A stretch of 64,000 nt of DNA from Sutcliffiella horikoshii DSM 8719. Its GTDB lineage: Bacteria > Bacillota > Bacilli > Bacillales > Bacillaceae_I. The number at the start of each line of letters is the position of its first letter. Position 1 is the stretch's first letter. The position numbers and the translations under genes were made by a program. The notes beneath the pieces are model-generated. The model was not told where the DNA came from. It made no database searches and worked only from the letters and a program-made list of their open reading frames with translations. Positions 8,401-16,234 of this stretch are shown piece after piece. Location of the stretch: positions 310,001-374,000 of the forward strand of contig LQXN01000065.1 of the NCBI GenBank assembly GCA_001648575.1, given 5' to 3'.

Positions 8401-10350
8401 AAAGTCGGTAGAAAATACGTGCTTAGGTTCTATTTTTGGAATGGAAACGGCCGGCAACACCCATTCTTCTTCAGGATCGTAAAGGCCAAACCCGTTCTTT
8501 GGGCTGTATTCCTCATGGGAGGTTAGCTTGTCCAGGAGAAGCTTTTCTTTTTCAGTAGGTGATTGGATGATGTTGGTTTTCTCCCTGGCCATGTTGTATT
8601 TTTCCGGTGAGGTTTCTTTTAGCTCCGATATTATTTCCAGTCCACCAACCCGCTGCCATTCGCTTTTACTTGCAAGAAGCCTGTCAAGGGATGCTTCCAA
8701 CTTATCTCCTTCAAGTGTCAGTAAAAGCTTAATCACGCCTTGTCGGAGGCTACCGGTTTTTAACTTTAGAATGGCTTCCACTTTTTCTATTTCCTCAGGG
8801 ACCAGCTTTAAGCTTGAAATCCTTGTCAGGGCTTTTTCGCGATTGCTCATGCTTTTATCCGACATGCATGCAAAAATATACTCCCGTTGAGTGGGATTGG
8901 CCGGGTCCGTTGTATAGCAATCGAGTATGTTGCCCCTTGTATCAGCGTTGTACCATTCTTTCCATTCAATAAGCTGTTTAATGAGTTCCTGATCCATATC
9001 ATAAGCAGTCAAATAGAGCATTTTCTGGACTATGGAGTCAGCAGAGTAGGTGATCTCCATTCCAGTGAAAGCCCTGGAATGTATCGTAATCTCTTTTTTC
9101 GGAGCATTTTCTAGCATCGTTCTAAAAAAGGCAAACTGTCTCCTTCTCTCGGCTTTCTCTTCCAGCTCAGGAATGCGTTCAAACTCGATTTTAGAAGTAT
9201 ACTGATTGGTCTTTCTATTCCAGTTATACGAAAAGTAACATTCATATGGATAGTTGGCGAGCAGAAAATATTGCAGCTCAAGATTGGTTTCGTTCAGATA
9301 GTTGGACGCAATCGAGTACTTGAGTAGGTCGTTTTGACTCTGAGAAAGCATGGATTGCGCAATAATTTTATGGTGGGTTTCGCCTTCTTTCATCACTTGC
9401 ACGACCAGGGCGGGAAGATCCTCTTCCTCGATTACGGCACTTGCCCATAGACTTGTGTACATTTTATTCAAGTTATCACTCTGTAACCATTTTTGGCGGA
9501 GGTCAGGATTTGTTAGGGCATCTTGAATGTATGTGATCACTTTCTTGGTGACACGAGCTTGTTCTGCTTCAAGTGTCAAACCGGTCCACACATCGATTGC
9601 CCGGACGACGGAGCTGTATCGGATCAGGTTATGATCTATGATGACCTGAAGCAGGTGGGTGGTTGCCGACAAAGTACCTTCATCCATGGATTCCACAATG
9701 CTTTGTCTGAGTCCCTCTTGCAGCCTTGCTGCCACAAGGAGGTCTCCGATGATGGAATACGCTTCTTCTCGGTGGCACTGCAGCATCCCTTTTATCATTT
9801 GTCGTGTCAAAAGGGCGGTGTTATTGTCACCGTAAATTATTTCTTTCAATGCCTGCAGTACGTCGTCATTTTGCTGATCTAGCTCATAAGCAATTTTATC
9901 GCTGATCACTTCGTTGCTTGCGTTAAGATTCTTAGTTGTAAGTATGTCCATGGTGGTGAGGCGATACTTGGCCAAATCATGGAGAGATGCGAACTTTTCA
10001 ATGATTCTATGGATATGGACGGTAATATTCTTGGTGCGGAATGGTCTCCTGTCATAGCCAGTAGAATAGGGATACTCTGTTGTATGATGGATGATGTATT
10101 CTAAGACATTTGCTTCCTTGTCCCCAAGTAAAGCCTGTGTGATGTCCATTAGGCGCTTAAGCTTTTCTTGGTTTGTTGCGTCCGCTGAGTTTAATGTTTT
10201 AGCGATGCGGCGAACTTGTCGTTCTTGGTCATACTCATCGGTTTGCATATATTTTAATAGATGTTTTCCAATCTTTTGATCCTGTTCATTCAGTGCCTTG
10301 ATCCTGTTCTCATACTCGACCACAAACTTTTCAACTGATTTTTTTTCCAT
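5461..10350 (-). CDS. giant DUF4132-family protein
   Basis: About 1629 residues, cytosolic, mostly helical, with HEAT-like repeat character in the N-terminal two thirds. The last 250 residues have the DUF4132 pattern found in MolR/YehI-like proteins: MWTVHYEEGLQKVYHKENI, ADWFSPSDVENPTIETVEFF, VAHVGGVDPEASLTTMEMRA, GNFALIKGNLGEYAVHLGS, LPVHSQHRGKLFLPFLDEDP. The biochemical function of the family is unknown. I place the start at the ATG preceded by AGGAGAATTCTTA; an in-frame upstream ATG would have no ribosome site and would cover the spacer. A small protein gene lies 45 nt upstream on the same strand, and the shared terminator is beyond the 3' end. Confidence 0.85.
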   Translation of the reverse strand: MEKKSVEKFVVEYENRIKALNEQDQKIGKHLLKYMQTDEYDQERQVRRIAKTLNSADATNQEKLKRLMDITQALLGDKEANVLEYIIHHTTEYPYSTGYDRRPFRTKNITVHIHRIIEKFASLHDLAKYRLTTMDILTTKNLNASNEVISDKIAYELDQQNDDVLQALKEIIYGDNNTALLTRQMIKGMLQCHREEAYSIIGDLLVAARLQEGLRQSIVESMDEGTLSATTHLLQVIIDHNLIRYSSVVRAIDVWTGLTLEAEQARVTKKVITYIQDALTNPDLRQKWLQSDNLNKMYTSLWASAVIEEEDLPALVVQVMKEGETHHKIIAQSMLSQSQNDLLKYSIASNYLNETNLELQYFLLANYPYECYFSYNWNRKTNQYTSKIEFERIPELEEKAERRRQFAFFRTMLENAPKKEITIHSRAFTGMEITYSADSIVQKMLYLTAYDMDQELIKQLIEWKEWYNADTRGNILDCYTTDPANPTQREYIFACMSDKSMSNREKALTRISSLKLVPEEIEKVEAILKLKTGSLRQGVIKLLLTLEGDKLEASLDRLLASKSEWQRVGGLEIISELKETSPEKYNMAREKTNIIQSPTEKEKLLLDKLTSHEEYSPKNGFGLYDPEEEWVLPAVSIPKIEPKHVFSTDFTRIQEILSNLSELIHHHREHQYEVEWYGYKETHLIGETLTRDHKLGTEDQSKGIEDLPLAEVWRDFFQTNQITTAELIELNALMELDLVYRYRYKRISRWELDKYISPTDWRKIFLDHLYPMEKVKAYYTFAPELPYFDQMQEIITSYFQELSNAEVFEMASGLLNTMVESLPAEKQETERQLYLLTTKPWLDWAKTKVYDDASYTTYFLLLYKLSTINNFKRFIPDFQELVRAYEMGLIKETQLTKALVGRETSKDYIFELTRRKSSPSILPIREKVLARILEIELKRGDLQTEVTTLATGIHYYEGMQYLITLLSGLDKEAFVRGYYYHYDSMNVTKKESFSHLLKVCHPKSGEDEKLLAQLLKGKKISDKRLLEAAMYAPQWLDIVAAYLKWDGLKSAAWYFHAHTNEAFSAEKETKVAHYSPITPEEFHDGAFDIHWFKEAYGQLGEERFAILYDCAKYISTGANHRRAQLFADATLGKLILDDMKTSVETKRNKDHLLCYSLIPLEKNNTNDVFERYAFIQKFFKESKQFGAQRRATEAKIVEIALDNLARNAGYQDITRLRWDMEARQMDAILPFLVPVEFDDTTVQLVIDGNGKGDIKVIKNEKELKAIPAKLKKHPYILELKEVNSVLKDQYSRARAELARSMELETPFTFLELNNIWKNQVVAPLVTKLVFKADDRLGFFTGEALLEPTGKSHELHSDDKLVIVHPAHLYESGQWRDYQQYLFHHQIKQPFKQVFRELYRLNADEEAAGTESRRYAGHQVQPKKTLSLLKNRMWTVHYEEGLQKVYHKENIIAKIYAMADWFSPSDVENPTIETVEFFTRNTHERILLSDVPTIIFSETMRDVDLVVSVAHVGGVDPEASLTTMEMRAAILMESLRLMKLNNVRIEGNFALIKGNLGEYAVHLGSAIAYKQASGSLHILPVHSQHRGKLFLPFLDEDPKTAEILSKVIMLADDKKIKDPSVLEQLKRGSS

Positions 10351-10395
10351 TAAGAATTCTCCTTTAGATAGGTTGAAAATAATGCTTAAGGTCAC

Positions 10396-10821
10396 CTACC
10401 ACATGCGACCGGTAAGCATGGTGAGACGGATGAATGCAACTTCTGCACCGTCTGCTATATGTAGCAAGGTATCTAATCGCTCAGCTTCTTCGTTATCTAT
10501 AAAAACTCGGAATAAGCCATCTTCAAAAGCTTGGATGGCGGTTTTTATTGCATTTTTTAAGTTTGCTTGCTTGTCGCTATAAATCGCTTTGAATCCTACT
10601 TTTCCGATTTCGGCCTGCTCCTCGATATCGGAATGGGAGAGGAAATAGGAAAGTGGGGTCTCCGGGTTGTTAACATAATTGTTGAAGTGTTCCACGTTTT
10701 TCGATACAACCAGTGTAAGGAGCTCTCTTAAGGTGTGTGGTTGGGCAGGCAATTCATAAGGATCTTTGGTGATGAAATTTTTTCGTTTTGACACGGATTT
10801 AAGTGAAAGATATATTTTCAT
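10396..10821 (-). CDS. small protein cotranscribed with the DUF4132 gene
   Basis: 141 residues, soluble, no recognised domain (LSLKSVSKRKNFITKDPYEL, HTLRELLTLVVSKNVEHFN, FIDNEEAERLDTLLHIADGA, FIRLTMLTGRMW). It is transcribed first in a two-gene operon with the DUF4132 gene, suggesting a partner or regulator of that protein. The ATG has GGGGGGAATTCGTC before it. Nothing in the sequence gives its activity. Confidence 0.65.
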   Translation of the reverse strand: MKIYLSLKSVSKRKNFITKDPYELPAQPHTLRELLTLVVSKNVEHFNNYVNNPETPLSYFLSHSDIEEQAEIGKVGFKAIYSDKQANLKNAIKTAIQAFEDGLFRVFIDNEEAERLDTLLHIADGAEVAFIRLTMLTGRMW

Positions 10822-10884
10822 GACGAATTCCCCCCGCTTCTTCCTTAGTTACTATTATATAATAGATCGAAATAAACCTCTTTG

Positions 10885-11196
10885 TATTTTAATAGGATAT
10901 CCTTGGTTTATGTTGCTCAAGGGACAATCGGCTCTGCAGATGTATGGAATATTGAAGTAGATCGAATTAAATGGTTCCATGAAAAATAAAGCACATCCTT
11001 AGAAGAAATGGAAGGAGCAGCAGCTGCTCAAATAGCGAACGCGAATGATATTGCAATTTTAGGGACAAGAATAATATCGAATTACAAAGTTAACGGAGGC
11101 CAATACAGTCCGGAAACAGCAGCAGCCAACCAAGGATATGTGTATGAAGTGGTGAAAGAGCACATCTCTACTTTGGATGGTGAATGGAGTAGTTGA
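10885..11196 (+). pseudogene. MTA/SAH nucleosidase-like (PNP_UDP family) fragment, interrupted
   Basis: One frame encodes LVYVAQGTIGSADVWN, then IEVDRIKWFHEK, an in-frame TAA, and continues STSLEEMEGAAAAQIANAND, ILGTRIISNYKVNGG, YVYEVVKEHISTL. The EMEGAAAAQ block and the following ILGTRIISN are hallmarks of purine nucleosidase/phosphorylase enzymes (5'-methylthioadenosine/S-adenosylhomocysteine nucleosidase type), where the ME-G segment contacts the ribose. The N-terminal half is missing and a Tyr codon of the usual KYGTS appears to have become TAA. The gene is therefore dead; the downstream 62-codon piece with its ATG is not an independent gene. Confidence 0.75.
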
Positions 11197-11210
11197 GCCA
11201 AGTATAGAAT

Positions 11211-11246
11211 TTAGGTTTGAGGTTCGCGGATCCTCAAGCCTATTTT
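11211..11246 (+). terminator. intrinsic terminator after the nucleosidase remnant
   Basis: AGGTTTGAGG pairs with CCTCAAGCCT around TTCGCGGAT, followed by ATTTTGTTT. It survived the loss of the gene. Confidence 0.7.
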
Positions 11247-11310
11247 GTTTAAGCTATTGAAACCTGAGTGGACGGGGTATAAATAGGTAAATGCAAAGGG
11301 GGCATTTTTG

Positions 11311-11576
11311 ATGGATAAAAGAATGAAATTAATACAACAAATAAAAGTCCTGATATCTCATCTTGAAAGAGAGTTTGGAACAAAATTAACTAGCGGGGTA
11401 TTGGAGCTTATTTATAAGAGATACAAAAATGGTTTGGTTATTTTACAAAAGGATGATGATGTTGCAAAGATTTATATAGTAGGTGGGGAAGAGCCTATCT
11501 AGATAGTTATAGCGATTATGACAACCCATTACTAGAAGAAATGCATAAGGCGGAGAAACTTTACAAAGAGCTGTAA
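11311..11576 (+). pseudogene. small hypothetical protein with a frameshift
   Basis: The first 63 codons (MDKRMKLIQQIKVLISHL, LTSGVLELIYKRYKNG, DDVAKIYIVGGEEPI) follow a good AAAGGGGG ribosome site and stop at TAG. Immediately afterwards another frame continues protein-like sequence (DSYSDYDNPLLEEMHKAEKLYKEL) to a TAA. The total span is not divisible by three. I read this as one gene of about 88 codons broken by a small indel around 11,500. The family is not recognised. A sequencing error is an alternative. Confidence 0.55.
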
Positions 11577-11645
11577 GACAGAAGAGACATGCAAATGCTA
11601 CTAACAAGTTCGATTGATGGGGCGAAGAGTTAACAGATCACTAGA

Positions 11646-11670
11646 AAAGGAGTGCCATTCGCACTCCTTT
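11646..11670. terminator. bidirectional intrinsic terminator
   Basis: AAAGGAGTGC and GCACTCCTTT around a CATTC loop, with A and T runs on either side. It separates the frameshifted small gene from the converging membrane-protein gene. Confidence 0.85.
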
Positions 11671-11714
11671 AATTTCTATATTAACAGTATAATCAGCCAT
11701 ACATATAAAAAATA

Positions 11715-12065
11715 TTAGTTGGCTAACCTTTTTTCCTTTTGCCATTTACGGTATAAGCGGATACAATCTACTACCCCGAGAGTGGCTACACCGCCGAATA
11801 CGAAGAATCCAAAAGGATTCATCTGATCTGTCAAGAACATCACGAGTAGCAATAAACCCAAGTAAATAGGCGCCATCCACAAGTTGCGTATCAATTTTCT
11901 GCGTGTGCTAAGCTTGTGGTAGACAAGTGCCATGCCTTTGTCTACTTTCGGTTGGTTTCGGTATTTTCGGTATATCACGATGTTGAGGATAATTGGTAAT
12001 CCCATCAATAGAATACTTCCGATTAAAAGTTGTGGTATGGTTATTGTCGCCATCCATTCGTTCAT
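11715..12065 (-). CDS. small membrane protein, unknown
   Basis: 116 residues with a hydrophobic N-terminal helix (TIPQLLIGSILLMGLPIILNI), a basic cytoplasmic middle (YRKYRNQPKVDKG, KLSTRRKLIRN) and a second hydrophobic pair (MAPIYLGLLLLVMFLTD, FGFFVFGGVATLGVV). The ATG is chosen over the TTG just before it because GGGGGGAG then lies at normal spacing. No family recognised. Confidence 0.65.
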   Translation of the reverse strand: MNEWMATITIPQLLIGSILLMGLPIILNIVIYRKYRNQPKVDKGMALVYHKLSTRRKLIRNLWMAPIYLGLLLLVMFLTDQMNPFGFFVFGGVATLGVVDCIRLYRKWQKEKRLAN

Positions 12066-12157
12066 CAAGAATCTCCCCCCTCATTAATCATAAGGGAAGC
12101 CAAAGTGTGAATTCAAGATTTTTCCTGAGGGTGCCTGCCTTTTAAGACGAATGCAAC

Positions 12158-12203
12158 AAACCATCTCGTGGAGGTACTTGAGATGGTTTTCTTTTTTTCT
12201 ATG
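12158..12203 (+). terminator. intrinsic terminator-like hairpin, plus orientation
   Basis: AACCATCTC and GAGATGGTT around a 13-nt loop, then TTCTTTTTTT. No plus-strand gene ends here; both neighbours are on the minus strand. It may be left over from a lost gene or block antisense reading. Confidence 0.6.
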
Positions 12204-12256
12204 GACTAGTGCTTAAAACTATGGGTGGGTAGCCGTGCCTGTCCCCTCAGCCAGCC

Positions 12257-13429
12257 TCACCAAATCATCTCCGCAAATTCCGGATGATCGATGAATGGAT
12301 TGCGATTTCCTTGGTAGTTTTCGAATATGATATTATTGCGGCGGATTTCTCTTGCGTCCACCGGGTCTTCCGCATGCCATTGCAATAGGACTGACAGTTT
12401 GCCATGGTATGGGGCACTGCCGTTGTTTACATTGTTATTGATCTCTAAATCTAGTTCACCGCTGTCGCCTTCATAGCGAACCGCCATATAGAAGATCATG
12501 CGAGCTACGTCACCTTTCACTTCATCTCGCGGTTCCCAGGAATCATTGTCATAAAAGTTTCCTGGTGCTTCTGCATGCTGGCTTCCGCCGTTATCAAAGT
12601 CAAGGTTTCCTCTGGAGGAGTTCACCGTCACATCGGTTGGTCGCAGGTGGTGAAGGTCTGTTCCAGGGCCTTGTGATGTACCGAAGTCTCCATGGGATTT
12701 TGCCCAAACGTGCTCACGGTTCCAGTCATCTACTCCGCTGCCATTCGTGGATTTGGATTGAGAACGGCCGGTATACAATAAAAGAACATTGTTGGCGTTT
12801 GCTGGGTCTTCATCTGTATGTCGCAACGCATCCCACACTGCCGCATAGGAGAGAGTCTGGTGATCGTCGATGATGTTATGAAGCGCTGTTTTTAATTCTG
12901 ATCCTGTTTTTCCTTCTGCAGAACTGTAATACTGATCATAGATTGGTGGCGGGTCTGTGGGATCTGTTGGGTCGGTTGTCCCTCCATCGACTACCTCAAA
13001 TGCCGTAGTATTCTTGACACCTGAATGGGAGAAGTAAGCGGATAATGAACCAGTGACCTTCAGTTTTTTCCCCATTAGGTCTGGGTTACTCTTCAAACCA
13101 TATCCTGAACGGAAGGAAGTAGGAATTTGAACATAAATCATATTGGATGCGCTTGTTTCAGAAGGGCTGTCTGCTAACGCTAATGCATAGTCGTCGGGGA
13201 AATTGCTCGTAACAATTGTATTGGTTGCGGTCGGTTGTCCTACTACATAACCTTCGACAGTCTTGGCAGAACCGTTTTGATTGGAGTTTGCTTGACTGAC
13301 TGTAAACGGAGAGCTCCAGGTACCTGAACCAGCAGCACTCATCTTATCAGGGACGGCATGGGAGCATGCAAGGGTAAAAGCAAATAGGATAATAAAAATG
13401 CCTCTGACTTTTTTGTTTAATTGATTCAA
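12257..13429 (-). CDS. secreted endonuclease I-family nuclease with N-terminal OB-like domain
   Basis: 390 residues. An N-terminal hydrophobic segment (IFIILFAFTLACSHA) is an export signal; TLAC could be a weak lipobox. Residues 35-150 (WSSPFTVSQANSNQ ... VEGYVVGQPTATN ... GKKLKVTGSLSAYF) form the beta-rich domain often placed before secreted nucleases. A short TDPTDPTDPPP linker follows. The C-terminal half is Endonuclease_1: WNREHVW (236-242), DLHHLRP (258-264), RGNLDFDNGG, NNIIFENYQGNRNPFIDHPEF; these His, Asn and Glu residues form the metal-dependent active site. Relatives are B. subtilis Bsn and the NucH-type extracellular nucleases. It probably degrades extracellular DNA or RNA for nutrients or biofilm remodelling. 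GGAGGAGAAACG precedes the ATG. Confidence 0.88.
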   Translation of the reverse strand: MNQLNKKVRGIFIILFAFTLACSHAVPDKMSAAGSGTWSSPFTVSQANSNQNGSAKTVEGYVVGQPTATNTIVTSNFPDDYALALADSPSETSASNMIYVQIPTSFRSGYGLKSNPDLMGKKLKVTGSLSAYFSHSGVKNTTAFEVVDGGTTDPTDPTDPPPIYDQYYSSAEGKTGSELKTALHNIIDDHQTLSYAAVWDALRHTDEDPANANNVLLLYTGRSQSKSTNGSGVDDWNREHVWAKSHGDFGTSQGPGTDLHHLRPTDVTVNSSRGNLDFDNGGSQHAEAPGNFYDNDSWEPRDEVKGDVARMIFYMAVRYEGDSGELDLEINNNVNNGSAPYHGKLSVLLQWHAEDPVDAREIRRNNIIFENYQGNRNPFIDHPEFAEMIW

Positions 13430-13691
13430 ACGTTTCTCCTCCTCATGGTTGCTTCCTTACATAAATAGCGTACATCAGGAGGATTGGGAATTGTGTAAAA
13501 ATTGTGTAAATCAAGATAAATGAGGCTTTTAGCATGCGAAGGGAAAATCAAGGTTCTGGGGATATGTTACTGTTTTGGGGTAGAAAGGGTGCAGGTTTCT
13601 TATAGGCCCCTTTTTAGAGAATATGAATGGTGGACACTCACCCATCCCTTTAGCTTTCAATATACTGAAAAGGCTTTAGGAGGTGAGTGAG

Positions 13692-14441
13692 ATGAAAAAA
13701 TTGTACCAAAACAATCCTTCAGATATGAAGTTATTAGAACCTTGGCAGAGGAATGCTTTGGAAAGGTTTACGGCAAAAATGAAAGATAAAGAGTGGCCGT
13801 TTCCTTGTATACCTGCCACACAAGGTTTCGCGCTGAATCAGTTTCGCTATGGTTTTGCAGGGGACCCGCGAAGTGTTAAAGCGATTGAAGAACTTGGAGA
13901 AATGATGGCGAACTATACAGAATCTGCCCCGGAATATGGAAAATACACCTCACTGCTTGTATTCTTTGAAACCCCATTTGAGTTAAAAGAATCTCTTTCA
14001 ATAGATCAATGGGAACAACTATTTTGGAGGCAACTGAACGGGCTTGCACAAATAGATGAAATAGAATGGCCAGCACAAATTCCTTCCGACCCGCATCATC
14101 CATTATGGGAATTTTGCTTTCATGGGGAACGATATTTTATATACTGTGGAACTCCGGCTCATATTGATCGAAAAAGCAGACACTCGGATGAATACTTACT
14201 TGCCATTACTCCAAGGTGGGTTCTCGAGGAATTCGGCAAACAAGACGGATACGCGCGGAAAATCAAATCACAGGTTAGAAAAAGATTGGAAAATTACGAT
14301 TCCATTAATATTCATCCGGACCTTAATAGCTATGGTAACCCGGAAAACTATGAATGGAAGCAATACTTCCTACATGATGACGATACTGCATTATCCAAAT
14401 GTCCTTTTCATCGGAGTTTAAAGGCAGCTAAAAAAATATAA
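13692..14441 (+). CDS. YqcI/YcgG family protein
   Basis: 249 residues of the YqcI/YcgG family, a cytosolic family of unknown biochemical role. Visible signatures are FPCIPATQGFALNQFRYGF near the start, YTSLLVFFETP in the middle, and HHPLWEFCFHGERYFIYC. The first GTG in frame lies inside the AGGAGGTGAGTGAG ribosome site, so the ATG 8 nt downstream is the start. The gene stands alone; a terminator-like hairpin directly after the stop has been invaded by a repeat element. Confidence 0.8.
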   Translation: MKKLYQNNPSDMKLLEPWQRNALERFTAKMKDKEWPFPCIPATQGFALNQFRYGFAGDPRSVKAIEELGEMMANYTESAPEYGKYTSLLVFFETPFELKESLSIDQWEQLFWRQLNGLAQIDEIEWPAQIPSDPHHPLWEFCFHGERYFIYCGTPAHIDRKSRHSDEYLLAITPRWVLEEFGKQDGYARKIKSQVRKRLENYDSINIHPDLNSYGNPENYEWKQYFLHDDDTALSKCPFHRSLKAAKKI

Positions 14442-14445
14442 GGGG

Positions 14446-14768
14446 AAAGTGCAAAATGTTGCGCTTTCAAACTGTTGACAAACAAAAAGTATTAAGGTTA
14501 TCTGTTGGAACAGTTGATCTTCGTTGCAGGAGCTTCGCTTTCCGCGGGCAGTCCGGAAGCCTCCTCGGGCTACGCCGAGGCCACTGAAAAAGTACCTTAA
14601 TTTATATTTTGGTACATTGGCTAACACCGCTGTTGCTTTCCACAAAAGGCTTCGCTTTCCGCGGGGCGACCTTGAGCCTCCTCACTTCGTTGCGGGGTCT
14701 CAAGATTGCCGCTACTCCCCCGCTGGAGTCTACGCCTTTTGTTCCAAGCTACAGCTAAGGTATGCAAA
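14446..14768 (+). repeat. degenerate composite of the hairpin-associated repeat element (copy D)
   Basis: After the YqcI stop comes a hairpin (GAAAGTGC with GCGCTTTC), then ACTGTTGACAAACAAAAAG, the same left end as the copy at 25.1-25.3 kb in reverse. The element core GCTTCGCTTTCCGCGGGC occurs twice (about 14,531 and 14,650), the second copy more diverged. No second flanking hairpin is found before the converging GNAT gene, so this locus looks rearranged. This fills the 327-bp gap; reading frames across it are artefacts of the GC-rich core. Confidence 0.7.
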
Positions 14769-15215
14769 TTACTCATATAGTTCCAAAGAATAATGATAAA
14801 ACTCCTCATCCCTCTTGTATCCATTTCTCTCGTACAATCGCTGAGCAACTTCATTATCAGGTGCTGTTTCTAACGAAATGCTTTTAGCACCAGTTCCCTT
14901 GGCATACTCCTTTGCTTTTTGTAAGAGTTTTTCCCCGACTCCTTGGTTTCTTGCCTTTGCATCTACGAACATGTCATTTAAGATCCATGCTCTTTTCATA
15001 GAAATGGATGAAAAGGTAGGGTAAAGTTGAGTGAATCCTACATATTCTTGGTTGGCCTTTGCTACAAAAATAACAGAATCCTCGTTTTCTAAACGATTTT
15101 TTATAAAATTCCTTGCCCCATCTAAATCTGGTGTTTGCTGATAGAAAGTACGATACATATTAAATAAATTTGAAACGGCCATTACATCTTTTAAGGTAGC
15201 CTGATAGATTTCCAT
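14769..15215 (-). CDS. GNAT-family N-acetyltransferase
   Basis: 148 residues spanning a complete GNAT fold: N-terminal IYQATLKDVMAVSNLFNMYR, motif A/B region with ILNDMFVDAKARNQGVGEKLL (the R/Q-x-x-G-x-G/A acetyl-CoA pyrophosphate loop), ISLETAPDNEVAQRLYERNGY, and the closing strand EFYHYSLELYE. It would move an acetyl group from acetyl-CoA to an unknown amine. The start follows AAGGAGAGAACTTCTA. Monocistronic; substrate unknown. Confidence 0.85.
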   Translation of the reverse strand: MEIYQATLKDVMAVSNLFNMYRTFYQQTPDLDGARNFIKNRLENEDSVIFVAKANQEYVGFTQLYPTFSSISMKRAWILNDMFVDAKARNQGVGEKLLQKAKEYAKGTGAKSISLETAPDNEVAQRLYERNGYKRDEEFYHYSLELYE

Positions 15216-15370
15216 TAGAAGTTCTCTCCTTTGTATAGGTTTAGTTCTATTTTATAGGCTGTTATGCTCCATTCACATAATCTTTTGAAGGTTTTTCCTA
15301 TAATTAGCCTGCTATTTTATTATAATAATAGAATATAACTTTTGTTTTTAATGTAAGGGAGGGAAGCGCC

Positions 15371-15793
15371 TTGGATGAGATAGATTTGGATATCCTTAAT
15401 AATCTTCAAGAAAATGCTCGATTGTCGATGACCGAACTGGGTAAAAGGGTCGGGCTTTCAACCCCGGCAACAAATGAAAGGGTTAAAAAGCTTGAAGATA
15501 AAGAAGTGATAAAGGGGTACAGGGCAATCATTGATCCTGAAAAACTTGATAAAAACGTGACAGCCTTTATTCTGTTTGATACTAAACAAGGTAAGAAATT
15601 CAGGGATTTTTGTAATGGCCATCCGGTTGTGGTAGAGTGTCATCGATTGGCAGGACAGTACAGTTATCTGGTGAAGGTGGTTGTGGAATCAGTGAAAGTG
15701 CTTGAAGAATTTATTGATGCGACTTTGCCTTTTGGAGAGCCGTCTACTTTGATTAAGTTATCTTCGGTGGTGGAGTTTAAACCGGTTTTGTAG
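15371..15793 (+). CDS. Lrp/AsnC-family transcriptional regulator
   Basis: 140 residues. The N-terminal AsnC-type helix-turn-helix reads DEIDLDILNNLQENARLSMT, then VGLSTPATNERVKKLEDKEVI; the C-terminal part is the RAM/ACT-like ligand and oligomerisation domain (VTAFILFDTKQGK, VECHRLAGQYSYLVKVVVES, LIKLSSVVEF). Such proteins form octamers and sense amino acids. There is no ATG; the TTG start follows AGGGAGGG with normal spacing. It is a single gene with its own terminator; the target is unknown, possibly the adjacent genes. Confidence 0.85.
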   Translation: MDEIDLDILNNLQENARLSMTELGKRVGLSTPATNERVKKLEDKEVIKGYRAIIDPEKLDKNVTAFILFDTKQGKKFRDFCNGHPVVVECHRLAGQYSYLVKVVVESVKVLEEFIDATLPFGEPSTLIKLSSVVEFKPVL

Positions 15794-15810
15794 ATAGAAG
15801 CATAGTGTAG

Positions 15811-15860
15811 GGAGGGACAGGTTTCATGATTCATTTTTGGTGAGTCACGAACCTGTTTTA
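15811..15860 (+). terminator. intrinsic terminator of the Lrp gene, containing the GGGACAGG motif
   Basis: ACAGGTTTCATGATTCA pairs imperfectly with TGAGTCACGAACCTGT, followed by TTTATTTATT. The left arm overlaps GGGAGGGACAGG, a copy of the recurrent post-stop motif. Confidence 0.75.
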
Positions 15861-15908
15861 TTTATTACCACCTTGACAATAAAATCCAATAAGCTATAAT
15901 TTAATTAG

Positions 15909-15932
15909 TTAAGTAATTACTTAAATACTTAA
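15909..15932 (+). promoter_or_regulatory. probable SdpR operator
   Basis: A perfect 16-bp palindrome TTAAGTAATTACTTAA overlaps a second half-palindrome (TTAAATACTTAA), 18 nt upstream of the TTG start of sdpR. ArsR-type repressors bind such AT-rich dyads, and SdpR of B. subtilis represses its own operon. Inferred from position and symmetry. Confidence 0.65.
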
Positions 15933-15949
15933 AAGTGGAGGGCTGGTAG

Positions 15950-16234
15950 TTGGGCATCAATGGATTGTTTAAAGCACTTTCAGATGAAAACCGAAGAAAG
16001 ATATTGGATTTCTTGAAGGAGGGAGATCTAACTGCAGGGGAGATTGCAGAGCATTTTGACATGAGCAAGGCAGGGATATCTCAGCATTTGTCTGTTCTGA
16101 AAAATGCTGATTTAGTATATGCGGTAAAAAGGGGTCAATATGTGTACTATTCGTTGAATGCGACAGTATTTCAAGAAGTGCTGAAGTGGGTTGTTCAATT
16201 TCAGTCACCATCAAAGGGGGAAAATGAGAAGTGA
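15950..16234 (+). CDS. sdpR: SdpR-like ArsR-family repressor
   Basis: 94 residues, winged helix-turn-helix of ArsR type (FKALSDENRRKILDFLKEGD, AGEIAEHFDMSKAGISQHL, GQYVYYSLNATVFQEVLKWV). Sequence and context match SdpR, the autorepressor of sdpRI in B. subtilis, which is held at the membrane by SdpI when the SdpC toxin is present. The only start in frame is TTG after GGAGGG. It overlaps sdpI by GTGA. The palindrome upstream is the likely operator. No sdpABC toxin genes lie nearby. Confidence 0.8.
   Translation: MGINGLFKALSDENRRKILDFLKEGDLTAGEIAEHFDMSKAGISQHLSVLKNADLVYAVKRGQYVYYSLNATVFQEVLKWVVQFQSPSKGENEK

Noticed and set aside
5654-9882. Plus-strand frames opposite the DUF4132 gene
   Set aside because: No ribosome sites, low-complexity Ser/Arg/Leu composition typical of antisense reading.
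11008-11196. Independent 62-residue gene
   Set aside because: Its sequence is the C-terminal part of a nucleosidase family and the same frame continues upstream through a single TAA.
14524-14854. Open frames on both strands within the GC-rich repeat at 14.5-14.8 kb (also 22,251-22,530)
   Set aside because: They arise from the structured repeat core and have no ribosome sites or protein character.
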